Shown here: positions 9,152-17,898 of the stretch, piece after piece
Position numbering within the stretch: position 1 is the first letter of the stretch
Layout of the letters: each line of letters begins with the position of its first letter
Origin: UBA4742 sp963773335
GTDB lineage: Bacteria > Actinomycetota > Acidimicrobiia > Acidimicrobiales > Acidimicrobilacustridaceae
Direction: 5' to 3'
Assembly (NCBI GenBank): GCA_963773335.1
Contig: CAVZAT010000007.1
Coordinates: forward strand, 310,001-374,000
Length of the DNA stretch: 64,000 nt
Notes under the pieces: generated by a model
What the model was told of the DNA's origin: nothing
Database searches by the model: none
Seen by the model: only the letters and a program-made list of their open reading frames with translations
Made by a program: the position numbers and the translations under genes

Positions 9152-9745
9152 TCAGGTGGACGGGCCGAGCATGACCACGAGTGACCGGCGCATGGCCTGG
9201 CCGCTGGCCTCCACGCTGCGTCCCCGGGTGCGCAGTCCGTCCCAAGCCACCCAACTGGTCAGGACGCACAGCGCGTCCACGGTGGCGTCGCGCTGGTCGT
9301 CGTCGAGGGCCGCGATCTCCGGGGCGAAGACGCGGGTCAGCTCGTGGTCACCGGCGCGGGTGGCCTGATTGCGGGCGGACTGGAGCGTCTCCGACGTCGG
9401 GGTGTGGGCGGCGGCGGCCCGGCACACCGGGGTCATCCACTCCAGGAGCCGGCCGCGCTGCTCGACGAAGGCGTCGACCCGGCCCGTGAAGGGCTGGTCG
9501 AGGGCCACTGGGCGCACGCGGGCCAGCACGCGGACCGTCTCGCGCTCGGTGGCTTCGTGGAACAGGGCCTCCAGATCGCCGAAGTGGTGGTAGATCAGGC
9601 GCAGCGAGATGCCCGCCCGCTCGGCGATGCGGTTGGCGGTGGGCTGGAGGTCGCCCTCGTCGATGAGGCTGAGCAGCGCGTCGGCGATGGCGACGCGGGT
9701 GCGCTCGGCGCGGGCACTGCGGGGACCAGCGTCGGTGACGCTCAC
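9152..9745 (-). CDS. TetR-family transcriptional regulator
   Basis: 197 aa. The N-terminal HTH is clear at residues 13-58 (RVAIADALLSLIDEGDLQPT, IAERAGISLRLIYHHFGDLE). The C-terminal half is helical with no recognisable ligand motif. It is divergent from the cobA-hemD gene with 59 bases between starts, so it may regulate itself and possibly that gene; this is a guess from position. Confidence 0.88.
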   Translation of the reverse strand: MSVTDAGPRSARAERTRVAIADALLSLIDEGDLQPTANRIAERAGISLRLIYHHFGDLEALFHEATERETVRVLARVRPVALDQPFTGRVDAFVEQRGRLLEWMTPVCRAAAAHTPTSETLQSARNQATRAGDHELTRVFAPEIAALDDDQRDATVDALCVLTSWVAWDGLRTRGRSVEASGQAMRRSLVVMLGPST

Positions 9746-9792
9746 CTGCCCATCTTGCCACCTGCGGGGATCGACCCGCCCGTGAGTGGTCC

Positions 9793-9798
9793 TACGCT
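9793..9798 (+). promoter_or_regulatory. -10 element of a leaderless promoter (cobA-hemD)
   Basis: TACGCT six bases before the GTG start at 9805; no ribosome binding site in between. Confidence 0.5.
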
Positions 9799-9804
9799 GA
9801 CGGG

Positions 9805-11265
9805 GTGACCGTCTACCTGGTGGGCGCGGGGCCAGGGGACCCCGGTCTGTTGACCGTTCGGGGCGCAGAGGTGCTGAGGCGCGCCGAAGTGGTCGTGTAC
9901 GACCGGCTCTCGGTGGCCAGCCTGCTCGACCTGGCCCCGGCCGGCGCCGAGTTGGTCAACGTGGGCAAAGCCCCGGGCCAGGCCACGATGGGCCAGGATC
10001 AGATCGGCGAGCTGCTGGTGGCCCGTGGTCGCGCCGGGCTCGAGGTCGTGCGCCTCAAGGGCGGTGATCCCTTCGTGTTCGCCCGCGGTGGTGAGGAGGC
10101 GGCCGCGCTGGCCGCCGCCGGCGTCGCCTTCGAGGTGGTGCCTGGGGTGACCTCGGCCATCGCCGCGCCGGCCTACGCCGGCATCCCCCTCACCCTTCGG
10201 CACAGCTCCACCCTGTTCACGGTCATCACCGGCCACGAGGATCCCGCCACGTCCGAACAGGTCGACTGGGAGGCGGTAGCGGGTCTGGGTGGCACCATCG
10301 TGGTGCTGATGGGGGTCGGCCGCTGGCCGGCCATCGCCGCCCGGCTGATGGCGGGCGGGTTGGACCCGGGCACGCCGGCGGCCGCGGTGCGGTGGGGAAC
10401 CCGGCCGGAGCAACGGACGGTTCGGGCCACGCTGGCCACCCTCGGCGATCAGAGGCTGGAGGCCCCCAGCACCATCGTGGTGGGCAAGGTCGCCGCCATC
10501 GATCTGGCCTGGTTCGAGTCCCGCCCCCTCTTCGGCCGGCGCGTGGTGGTGACCCGCGCCGTGACGCACGACGACGGTCTGGTCGCCGCCCTGGCCCAGC
10601 TCGGGGCTGAGACGCTGGCGGTGCCCACCATCGAGATCGAAGCCCCGTCCGACGGGGGGGTCGGTCTGGCCCGCGCCGTGTCGCGGCTCAGCGAGTTCGA
10701 CTGGGTGGTGGTGACCTCGCCCAACGGGGCCCGGCGGCTGCTGGAGGCCCTGCGCGACGCCCGCGACCTGGGCGGGGTGGCGGTGGCGGCGGTCGGTTCG
10801 GCCACCGCCGCCGTCCTGGCCGCGGGCAACGTGGTGGCCGACCTGGTTCCGGAGCGGTTCGTGGGCGAAGGTCTGGTGGAGGCATTTCCGCCGGGCCCCG
10901 GCCGCGTCCTGCTGGTGCGAGCCGAGGTGGCCCGAGACGTGGTGCCGGTCGGGCTGGCCGAGCTCGGCTGGTCGGTCGAGGTGGTGGCCGCGTACCGCAC
11001 GGTGGCCGCCGCCATCGATGAGGCGAGCCGGCAGGCCGTGCGCAGCGCTGACGCCGTGTGCTTCACCTCGTCGTCCACGGTGGAGCAGTTCGTGGCCGCG
11101 CTCGGCACCGAGGCCGTCCCGGAGGTGGTGGCCACCATCGGGCCCGTCACCTCGGCCACCGCTCGGCGCCTGGGCCTGTCGGTGTCGGTCGAGGCGGTGG
11201 AGCACACCACCGCGGGGCTGGCCGCCGTGTTGGCCGACCACCTGGCGGGCGATCGGCTCGGATGA
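9805..11265 (+). CDS. cobA-hemD: Fused uroporphyrinogen-III C-methyltransferase / uroporphyrinogen-III synthase
   Basis: 486 aa. Residues 1-240 are a SAM-dependent tetrapyrrole methylase (TVYLVGAGPGDPGLLTVRGA at the start; VVRLKGGDPFVFARGGEE; VVPGVTSAIAAPAYAGIPLT). Residues 245-486 are a HemD-type synthase (VVVTRAVTHDDGLVAALAQL; WVVVTSPNGARRLLEAL; VCFTSSSTVEQFVAALG). HemD closes hydroxymethylbilane to uroporphyrinogen III; CobA methylates it at C2 and C7 towards siroheme or cobalamin. Such fusions are common in actinobacteria. It is followed by hemB after 40 bases, forming a heme cluster. HemC is not in the window. Confidence 0.92.
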   Translation: MTVYLVGAGPGDPGLLTVRGAEVLRRAEVVVYDRLSVASLLDLAPAGAELVNVGKAPGQATMGQDQIGELLVARGRAGLEVVRLKGGDPFVFARGGEEAAALAAAGVAFEVVPGVTSAIAAPAYAGIPLTLRHSSTLFTVITGHEDPATSEQVDWEAVAGLGGTIVVLMGVGRWPAIAARLMAGGLDPGTPAAAVRWGTRPEQRTVRATLATLGDQRLEAPSTIVVGKVAAIDLAWFESRPLFGRRVVVTRAVTHDDGLVAALAQLGAETLAVPTIEIEAPSDGGVGLARAVSRLSEFDWVVVTSPNGARRLLEALRDARDLGGVAVAAVGSATAAVLAAGNVVADLVPERFVGEGLVEAFPPGPGRVLLVRAEVARDVVPVGLAELGWSVEVVAAYRTVAAAIDEASRQAVRSADAVCFTSSSTVEQFVAALGTEAVPEVVATIGPVTSATARRLGLSVSVEAVEHTTAGLAAVLADHLAGDRLG

Positions 11266-11293
11266 TCCGCCGGAAGGACCCGCCGGTCGACCC

Positions 11294-11299
11294 TAGAGT
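11294..11299 (+). promoter_or_regulatory. -10 element of a leaderless promoter (hemB)
   Basis: TAGAGT six bases before the GTG start of hemB at 11306. It would give hemB its own start site even though it follows cobA-hemD closely. Confidence 0.45.
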
Positions 11300-11305
11300 G
11301 GCCGG

Positions 11306-12288
11306 GTGAGCTTTCCCGAGCGGCGCCTCCGTCGCCTGCGGCGCACCCCCGCATTGCGGCGGATGGTGGCCGAGACCCGGTTGTCGGTCGACGACCTGGT
11401 GGCCCCCCTGTTCGTGCGGGAGGGCATCGACGCTCCCGTGCCCATCTCGTCGCTGCCCGGCCAGGTGCAACACACCCGTGAGAGCCTGCGCAAGGAGGTG
11501 GCCGAGCTCATCGGCCTGGGTGTCCCGGCGGTGATGCTCTTCGGGGTGCCGGCGGCCAAGGATCCCACGGGCTCGGGCGCCTGGAACCCCGACGGGATCG
11601 TCCAGGTGGCCCTGCGGGACCTGCGCGACGAGGTGGGGGACCAGATCGTGGTGATGGCCGACCTGTGCCTCGACGAGTACACCGATCACGGCCACTGCGG
11701 GATCGTCGACGCCCGAGGCCAGGTGGACAACGACGCCACCATCGAGCTCTACGCCAAGGTGGCGGTGGCCCAGGCCGACGCCGGTGCCGACCTGTGCGCG
11801 CCCAGCGGGATGATGGACGGGCAGGTGGGGGCCATCCGCACCGCGCTCGACGGCTCGGGTCACGCCGAGGTGGCCATCCTGGCCTACGCGGCCAAGTACG
11901 CCTCGGCGCTCTACGGGCCCTTCCGCGAGGCGGTGGACGTCGCCATCGTCGGCGGCGGCGACCGTCGCGGGCTACCAGCAGGACTGGCGCAACGCCCGCG
12001 AGGCCATGGAGGAGATCCGGGCCGACCTGGACGAGGGCGCCGACATGGTGATGGTCAAGCCGGCCCTGGCCTACCTCGACGTCATCGCCGCGCGCCCGGG
12101 CCCGCTTCGACGTGCCGGTGGCGGCGTACCACGTGTCCGGGGAGTACGCCATGGTCCAGGCCGCGGCCGAGCGCGGGTGGATCGACGGGCCCGGCGTCGC
12201 CGCCGAGCACATCGGCTCCATCAAGCGGGCCGGCGCCGATGTCATCCTCACCTACTTCGCCCGATCGCTGGCCGAGGCCCTCGGTTGA
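11306..12288 (+). CDS. hemB: Delta-aminolevulinic acid dehydratase (frameshifted in this sequence)
   Basis: About 327 aa after bridging two indels. HemB signatures: MADLCLDEYTDHGHCGI (cysteine-containing, as in zinc-type enzymes), DLCAPSGMMDGQVGAIR, YAAKYASALYGPFREAV, ADMVMVKPALAYLDVI with the Schiff-base lysine, and SIKRAGADVILTYFA. The frame changes near 11972 (extra C before the TACCAGCAG codons) and near 12095 (between VIAA and RFDVPVAAYHVSGEY). HemB condenses two 5-aminolevulinate molecules to porphobilinogen in the cytoplasm. The gene is normally essential, so the breaks are most likely sequence errors. It is 72 bases upstream of hemL. Confidence 0.9.
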
Positions 12289-12360
12289 GCGGGCACGGTT
12301 GACGCCGAACCGGGCTGCCCAGCTCAGTGACCGAGCGCCGAGCCCCATGAGACGAGCGAC

Positions 12361-13634
12361 ATGACCGAGCGCACCAACCACGATCTGTTCGAACGCGCCC
12401 GCCGGGTCATCCCCGGCGGGGTGAACTCACCGGTGCGTGCCTTCGGTTCGGTGGGTGGCAAGCCCTACTTCGTGTCCCACGCCGAAGGACCCCACCTGTG
12501 GGACGTCGAGGGCCGTCGCTACATCGATCTGGTCCAGTCCTACGGGGCCATCTTGTTGGGTCACGCCAACCCGGGGGTGGTCGACGCGGTGTGCGTGGCC
12601 GCGGCCGACGGAACGTCTTTCGGTGCGCCCACCCCGGGCGAGGTCCGACTGGCCGAGCTGATCACCGAGCGGGTGGCCTCGGTCGACCAGGTGCGCCTCG
12701 TCTCCAGCGGGACCGAGGCCACCATGAGCGCCATCCGCACGGCTCGGGGCTTCACCGGGCGCGTCCCGGCTGGTGAAGTTCGCCGGCAACTACCACGGCC
12801 ACTCCGACGCACTGCTGGTGGAGGGGGGCACGGCCATGGCGTCGCTCGGCCTTCCCGGTTCGGCCGGGGTGCCCGCGTCGGCCGTGGCCGACACCCTGGT
12901 CGCGCCCTACAACGTCGTGCCCACCCTCGACGAGCAGACCGCCGCAGTCATCGTCGAGCCGATCGCCGCCAACATGGGCCTGGTCCCGCCGGTTCCGGGA
13001 TTCCTCGAGGGCCTGCGCGCCGAGTGCGACGGGTGGGGGCGCTGTTGATCTTCGACGAGGTCATCACCGGGTTCCGGGTGGCTTCGGGTGGCGCCCAGGA
13101 GCTGCTTCGGCGTGACGCCCGACCTGACCACCTTCGGCAAGGTCATCGGGGGCGGTCTGCCCGTCGGCGCGTTCGGGGGCCGCCGCCAGATCATGGAGGT
13201 ACTGGCGCCGCTCGGCCCGGTGTACCAGGCGGGCACCCTGTCGGGGAACCCGCTGGCCACCGCGGCGGGGTGCTGCCGCGCTCGAACAGCTCACCGAGAC
13301 CACCTACGGCGCGTTGAGCGACCGGGCGGCCCGCTTCGCGTCCGGTCTGGGCGAGGCCATCAGGGCGGCGGGCCTGGCCGTGCGGGTGCCGGTGGCCGGT
13401 ACCTTGGTGGGGCTCTTCTTCGGCGAGGAGCCAGCTGTCGACTACGCCTCGGCGCGCCGGACCGACGAAGCCCGTTACGCGGCCTTCTTCCACCAGATGC
13501 TGCAACGAGGGGTGGCCCTCGCGCCGGGGGCCTACGAGGTCATGTTCCCGGGCACCACCCACCGTGACGACGTGCTCGAGCAGGTGGTGGAGGCCGCCGC
13601 CGAGGCCGCCCGAGCCGTCGCCGCCACCTGCTGA
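12361..13634 (+). CDS. hemL: Glutamate-1-semialdehyde 2,1-aminomutase (frameshifted in this sequence)
   Basis: About 425 aa after bridging four indels near 12767, 13035, 13105 and 13271. Visible blocks in order: FERARRVIPGGVNSPVRAF, RLVSSGTEATMSAIRTARGF, KFAGNYHGHSDALLVEGG, ALLIFDEVITGFRVASGGAQ, LTTFGKVIGGGLPVGAFGG with the PLP lysine, and the C-terminal FPGTTHRDDVLEQVVEAA. It makes 5-aminolevulinate from glutamate-1-semialdehyde in the C5 pathway, feeding hemB just upstream. One break (13035) is a loss from a run of G; all keep sense on both sides, as expected of consensus errors in an essential gene. The related class III aminotransferases are excluded by the N-terminal GGVNSPVRAF block. 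Confidence 0.9.
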
Positions 13635-13645
13635 CCCGCCACCCC

Positions 13646-13673
13646 CGCCCCACCCGCCCCACCCGCCACCCCG
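13646..13673. repeat. C-rich short repeats left of the palindrome cassette
   Basis: Degenerate tandem of CCCACCCGC-like 9-mers immediately after the hemL stop. Its reverse complement resembles the GGGCGGGCC repeats at 14864-14888, so the two outer flanks of the cassette mirror each other. The rest of 13635-13852 holds palindrome 1 and a 10-bp tandem repeat. Confidence 0.5.
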
Positions 13674-13681
13674 CCGGCCCG

Positions 13682-13728
13682 AAATCTGTGCACCTGGATA
13701 CCTCTGCGGGGCACGAGTGCACAGATTT
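13682..13728. repeat. 47-nt palindromic element, copy 1 (left of the nuclease gene)
   Basis: Perfect 12-bp arms AAATCTGTGCAC / GTGCACAGATTT around a 23-base centre. The reverse complement of copy 2 (14814-14860) aligns along the full 47 bases, centre included (shared blocks CTGTGCAC, ATACC, GCGGG, AGTGCAC). A further 47-nt copy lies at 63723-63769. Confidence 0.85.
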
Positions 13729-13730
13729 GG

Positions 13731-13790
13731 GCGTGTTCGGGCGTGTTCGGGCGTGTTCGGGCGTGTTCGGGCGTGTTCGGGCGTGTTCGG
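13731..13790. repeat. Six perfect tandem copies of a 10-bp unit
   Basis: GCGTGTTCGG repeated six times without change, starting two bases after palindrome 1 and ending 62 bases before the nuclease start. Ten bases is close to one helical turn. It is open to slippage, so copy number may vary between strains. Confidence 0.95.
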
Positions 13791-13852
13791 GCGGCGGCCG
13801 TCGGACGAGCTCCGGCGCCTGGCTGTCATACCTCGGTGGTGGACTCAGTCAT

Positions 13853-14786
13853 GTGAGCGACGAACGGCGGATCTATACGATCACCTCGATCCAGCGCGGA
13901 CTGATCACTCGTCATCAGCTCCGAGCGGCTGGCCTCAGCGACCGGATGATCGACTCGCGCCTGGGTACCGGCCACCTCGAGCCGGTCTGTCGCGAGGTGT
14001 ACCGCCTAGGGGGCCTGCCTGCTGATCGCTGGCAGCGCGGGCTGGCGGCGTGCCTCGGCATCGGTGGAGTCGTCGCCGTCTCCCACCGCGGGGCCGCCGA
14101 CGCCTGGGGGGTCGACCTCCCCGTCGCGCCGGTCACTGATGTCTCGGTCCAACCGACTCGCAGCGTCCGTCGAGTGCTGCGTTGGCCGGGCACGGTGGTG
14201 CATCGCAGTGTCGATCTGACCCCCGATCAGATCAGCATCCGGTCTCAGGTCCCGGTCACCGAGCCACACCGCACCCTCGTCGACCTGGGAGCCGTCGTGC
14301 CTCGTCATGTCGTCGAGGACGCGCTCGACGACATGGTGGGACGAAAGTTGGTGACGCTCGAGGGTGTGCACCGCACCCTCGAGCGCCTGGCGGCGCGGGG
14401 TCGGTCCGGCTGCGGCGTGCTGCGTTCGATCCTCGACAGCCGCACGGGGGCGGAGCGCAGCACCGCACGGGTCGCGCCTCGAGGCGCGGATGATCCGGCT
14501 CTGCCGGTCCGCCGGGCTCGCCGAGCCCGTCTTCCAATACGAGGTGGTGATCGACGGGAAGCGACGGCGGCTGGACTTCGCCTACCCAGGCATTCGGGTG
14601 GCCATCGAGGTCGATGGGTATGGGAGCCACAGTCGCTACCACGTCTTCGAGGACGATCGAGCCCGGGCCAACGGGCTCGAGCTTGCCGGGTGGGTGGTGC
14701 TCCGGTTCACCTGGACGCAGGTCACCGAGCAACCTGACTACGTCATCGGGGTCCTGACCGCCGCCCTGGCCGCGCTGGCGGCGTGA
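13853..14786 (+). CDS. AbiEi-like winged-helix plus DUF559/Vsr-like nuclease-domain protein (frameshifted)
   Basis: About 310 aa after bridging one indel near 14470. Residues 1-70 look like the winged-helix domain of AbiEi-type antitoxins (IQRGLITRHQLRAAGLSDRM, CREVYRLGG). The middle region (THR-type VHRSVDLTPDQISIRSQVPV, EPHRTLVDLGAV) is typical of actinobacterial AbiEi_4/DUF559 proteins. The C-terminal 110 residues, in the second frame, match a DUF559 PD-(D/E)XK-type core: RRRLDFAYPGIRVAIEVDGY, an invariant-looking DR.R.N.L pattern and GWVVLRFTWTQV. The GTG at 13853 is the best start; upstream frame sequence is repeat DNA. The gene is alone between hemL and a convergent reductase gene, boxed by two inverted copies of the 47-nt palindrome. 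Role unknown: DNA-processing enzyme, defence factor or repeat-mobilising enzyme. Confidence 0.7.
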
Positions 14787-14813
14787 GACCCAGCACCACC
14801 GATGTGGCGCATC

Positions 14814-14860
14814 AAACCCGTGCACTTCGCTCCCGCCCGGGTATACAAGTGCACAGGTTT
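14814..14860. repeat. 47-nt palindromic element, copy 2 (right of the nuclease gene, inverted)
   Basis: Arms AAACCCGTGCACTT / AAGTGCACAGGTTT pair at 13 of 14 positions around a 19-base centre. It starts 27 bases after the nuclease stop, lies in opposite orientation to copy 1 and has the same length. It could also act as a terminator between the nuclease gene and the convergent reductase gene. GGGCGGGCC repeats (about 2.8 copies, 14864-14888) follow up to the reductase stop. Confidence 0.85.
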
Positions 14861-14898
14861 CGTGGGCGGGCCGGGCGGGCCGGGCGGGTCAGAGGCGG

Positions 14899-16179
14899 TC
14901 AGGCGGCGGGCTCGGGGATGACCCGGGCCATCTGCGCCACCGTGCGGTAGACGATCTCGGCCATGCCCAGCTCGTCGTCGCGCAGGAGGTTGGCCATGAT
15001 GCGCAGCACCCAGTCCATGAGCGTGCGCGAGCGCATGCCCACCCGGGTCAGCTCGCGCATCAACGTGGGCTGGCCGATCACCTGGGCAAAGAGCCGGGCC
15101 ACCTTGAAGTACAGCCCGTACTCGTCGGCCAGCAGCTGCGGGTAGCGCGACAGCACCAGACCGTCGCCGGTCTCGAGGGTCTCGTGGAGCAGCTCGGCGG
15201 CCATCCGGCCGGTCTCGTAGGCGTAGTCGATGCCCTCGCCGTTGAACGGATTGATCGAACCGGCGGCATCGCCGACCACGATCCAGGTCGGTCCCACCTT
15301 GGGTCCCACCGAGCCGCCCATCGGCAGCCGCCCACCAGTGGGCACCGAGGTCGCGGCCTCGGCGGAGATGCCCCAGCGCTCGGGGGCGGTGGCCGCGAAC
15401 TCGTTCATGATGTGGGTGGTGTTCACCGACTTGAAGTCGCGGAAGGTGGACAGCAGCCCGATGCCCACGTTGATCTGCCCGTCGCCCAACGGGAAGATCC
15501 AGCCGTAGCCGGGCAACGAGTTGCCGTTGCGGTCACGTACGTCGAGGGCGCTCTCGATCCACGGCGTGTCGCTGAGGTCACTGGCGAAGTAGCCGCGGAT
15601 CGCCATGCCTTGGGGATAGCGGCGGTCCCGCGTGGTCCCGAGCGCTCGCCCGAAGCGCGAGTTGGCTCCATCGGCGATGACCACGTAGCGGGCACGGACC
15701 TCCTCGGTGCGGCCCGACTCCTTGTCCTTGACCACCGCACCGGTCACCAATCCGTGCGACAGCAGCGGCGCCACCGCCTCGGTGCCCTGGCGCAGTACGG
15801 CGCCGGACTTCACCGCGTGCTCGGCCACCATCGTGTCGAGGTCGCACCGGCGCACCACGTAGCCGTAGTCGGGATAGATCGGGTGCTTGGGCCAGTGCAG
15901 CTCCAGTTCGATGCCGTGGGCGCAGGCCCGCAGCCCGTCGTAGCGGTGGAAGTCGTCCAGCCGTTCGCCCAGTCCCATCTCCTGGAGCTGGTGGACGGCC
16001 CGGGGCGTGAGCCCGTCGCCGCAGGTCTTCTCGCGGGGGAACGTCTTGCGCTCCACGAACACGACGTCGTGGCCGGCCTCGGCCAGCCAGTAAGCGGTGG
16101 CGGCGCCGGACGGTCCGCCGCCGATGACGAGCACGTCGTGGCGCTCGCCGGACGACACCGGAGGTTCGGGCTGGCTCAC
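14899..16179 (-). CDS. Geranylgeranyl reductase family FAD protein (probable menaquinone isoprenyl reductase, MenJ-like)
   Basis: 426 aa. FAD-binding N-terminus (VLVIGGGPSGAATAYWLAEA), the family motif FPREKTCGDGLTPRAVHQLQ, and the second FAD motif WIVVGDAAGSINPFNGEGID. No membrane segment. The family saturates double bonds of isoprenoid chains. In actinobacteria one branch (MenJ) reduces the beta-isoprene unit of menaquinone, and the position next to a quinol-oxidising complex and two complex I operons favours that over phospholipid or carotenoid substrates. The substrate is inferred from context only. Confidence 0.82.
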   Translation of the reverse strand: MSQPEPPVSSGERHDVLVIGGGPSGAATAYWLAEAGHDVVFVERKTFPREKTCGDGLTPRAVHQLQEMGLGERLDDFHRYDGLRACAHGIELELHWPKHPIYPDYGYVVRRCDLDTMVAEHAVKSGAVLRQGTEAVAPLLSHGLVTGAVVKDKESGRTEEVRARYVVIADGANSRFGRALGTTRDRRYPQGMAIRGYFASDLSDTPWIESALDVRDRNGNSLPGYGWIFPLGDGQINVGIGLLSTFRDFKSVNTTHIMNEFAATAPERWGISAEAATSVPTGGRLPMGGSVGPKVGPTWIVVGDAAGSINPFNGEGIDYAYETGRMAAELLHETLETGDGLVLSRYPQLLADEYGLYFKVARLFAQVIGQPTLMRELTRVGMRSRTLMDWVLRIMANLLRDDELGMAEIVYRTVAQMARVIPEPAA

Positions 16180-16242
16180 CCCCCAGCCTACGGCGCCCCT
16201 GTCACCGCCGACGCATCGAGCGCGCGCCCGCTCGGGATGCGA

Positions 16243-17090
16243 TCAGGCGTTGCCGGCCGCCGACTCGACCAGCGCCGGGTTCGTCAGCTTCCCGGTGGTG
16301 GGGTCGAGCATGACGGTGCCGTCGGGGTTCTGGAGCAGCCCGGTGATCGGGTCGAGCACCGGCGTCAGGTTGGGCCACAGCAGCGAGCCGTCGGCTGCGA
16401 TCTGGTTGGCCGGCACGGTCTGGCCGCCGAGGACTTCGCGCTCGTGGCGCACGACGTCGAGTAGCTGAGCCTGGGTCAGGTTGCCGTTCCAGGCCGGCAT
16501 CTGGTTGCCGTTGTACGAGCCAGCAATGTGCGCTCCGCCCGGTCGGTCGGGGTTGCCGTAGGGCTTGCCGATCCCGGTGCCCACGTCGCCCTGCCACACG
16601 AACTCGAGCTGGTCGGCCAGGTGCGGGAAGGTCAACAGCACCTCGCCCTGGTTGAGCTGGCGGCCCACGCCACCGGACCCGTCGGCACCGTGGCAGCTCG
16701 AGCAGTTGGCGTAGACCGTGGCCCCTTCGACCAGCTGGGTGGGCACGCTGGAGTATGGCTTGGACAGCGTGTTCACGTAGATGACGCACCAGATGGGCAG
16801 GAAGGCCAGCACCGGCATCACCCACAACGGGATGCGCTTGCGCTCGAGCGACGCACGCACGTACTTGGGCACTCGTCGAGGTGGCGCGGCCACCTCGAGC
16901 GGCTCAACGGCCGCGGGTCGGGCCGCGGCACCAGATGGTGCGGCCGGCTCGACCGCGCTGCTGGCCGCCGCCGACGCAGCCCCCTCGCCACCCCACCACC
17001 ACCACTGTCGCCGCCGTCCCCACCTCCGAGACCCAGCGCCGCACGGCGGTCGCGGGAGCGCTTGAGGAGATGCTCGGGAACTTCGGTCAC
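16243..17090 (-). CDS. Membrane-anchored monoheme cytochrome c (frameshifted near the N-terminus)
   Basis: About 280 aa. A GTG at 17090 opens a conserved-looking start TEVPEHLLKRSRDRRAALG; after an indel near 16995 a Pro/Ala linker follows, then one transmembrane anchor (IPLWVMPVLAFLPIWCVIYV), then a cytochrome c domain with heme site CSSCH (ANCSSCHGADGSGG) and a probable Met ligand in NQMPAWNGNL. The last 50 residues are Pro/Asn/Asp-rich. The cytochrome domain should face outside. It is divergent from the bc-type operon and probably accepts electrons from it or passes them to an oxidase. The opening motif recurs in the cytochrome b subunit at 19193. Confidence 0.8.
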
Positions 17091-17439
17091 AGCCGGCCTC
17101 CGGGGGGCAGTTCTTCTCGGCAATCCCGCTCGCGCCCAGGGCGTCGAGGCGGTCTGTCAGATACGTCAGCGAGCACCTTAGGTCACCGGCGCGGTGCAAG
17201 GCCAAGACGGTCGCGGACCCGCCGGCGCGGACTTCGCCGACCCCTCGATCGAGCCCCCCGCTCACCTCTGCGCCGACCCGGCACCACCTTTGCACCGGTC
17301 CCGCCGACGCCGATGTGCCTGGTCCGCGAAGGTCGTGCTAAACCACATCTCGGTCCCGCCAGAGCGCTCCCCAGGTGAACGGGGGGCTCCCGTGACGGCG
17401 GTAGGCTGATCCGGTCCAGCTACGGAGGTCCCCACCCAG
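17091..17439. other. Intergenic region between divergent cytochrome c and bc-type operon
   Basis: 349 bases with no convincing gene. It should hold promoters for both directions. On the plus strand TAGGCT (17402-17407) fits a -10 box, followed by a Shine-Dalgarno GGAGGT (17424-17429) ahead of the GTG at 17440. Confidence 0.5.
17402..17407 (+). promoter_or_regulatory. -10 element of the bc-type operon
   Basis: TAGGCT, the same hexamer found before nuoA2 (38876) and acsA (51140). Transcription would start about 17414, leaving a short leader with a good ribosome binding site. Confidence 0.45.
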
Positions 17440-17886
17440 GTGGTTGCGTTCGTCACAGCGGTGCTCATCGGGGTCGCGCTGACCCTCCTGGTGATCCCCG
17501 TGTCCAAGCGTCGTCCACCGGGCACTCCCCTCACCTGGGGCCAGGCCATGGTGGCCGCCGTGTACGCCTTCTTCCTGATGTGGTGGACCTACGCCATGAT
17601 CCCGCACCTGTGGCTGACCTGGACCTCCAACGAGCTGGGTTGGACCCCTTCGAAGGCCTGGTTGGGCCCGGGCAAGATCCTGCAGAACCAGCACAACGGC
17701 GGCTGGTTCCCGCTCACCCTGAACTACCAGGTGCTGCGCGACATCCTGGTGGTGGGCATCTACGTGGCCGCCCTGGCCTTCCAGATCTGGATCTTCGCCT
17801 GGTGGCAGAACCGGGCCAAGCGGGCGGCCGAGCTGCCCGCCATCACCACGTCGGACTACGGGCGACCGCTCGTGCGGAAGAGTTGA
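17440..17886 (+). CDS. Small membrane protein of the bc-type operon, unknown function
   Basis: 148 aa. Three hydrophobic stretches: residues 2-20 (AFVTAVLIGVALTLLVI), 34-55 (MVAAVYAFFLMWWTYAMIPH) and 103-122 (ILVVGIYVAALAFQIWIFAW). A Trp-rich segment (WLTWTSNELGWTP) lies between TM2 and TM3. It has no cysteine or paired histidine that would suggest a cofactor. It leads an operon of electron-transfer proteins with a 12-base gap to the ferredoxin, so it is probably a structural or quinone-site subunit (inference). GTG start at 17440, chosen for the Shine-Dalgarno 10 bases upstream. Confidence 0.7.
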   Translation: MVAFVTAVLIGVALTLLVIPVSKRRPPGTPLTWGQAMVAAVYAFFLMWWTYAMIPHLWLTWTSNELGWTPSKAWLGPGKILQNQHNGGWFPLTLNYQVLRDILVVGIYVAALAFQIWIFAWWQNRAKRAAELPAITTSDYGRPLVRKS

Positions 17887-17898
17887 GCAAGAGCTGAC

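Noticed and set aside
12361..13634. Programmed ribosomal frameshifting or split subunits in hemL, hemB, nuoM and nuoN
   Set aside because: Breaks occur at many unrelated positions, in both directions, without a shared slippery site or stimulatory structure, and in genes that are unbroken in other bacteria.
13853..14786. Conventional AbiEi/AbiEii toxin-antitoxin pair
   Set aside because: No AbiEii nucleotidyltransferase toxin gene follows; the next gene is a convergent flavoprotein. The protein itself carries a nuclease-like domain instead.
13682..14860. Classical insertion sequence with terminal inverted repeats
   Set aside because: The outer ends are self-complementary hairpins rather than simple terminal repeats, there is no DDE or HUH transposase motif, and I see no target-site duplication.
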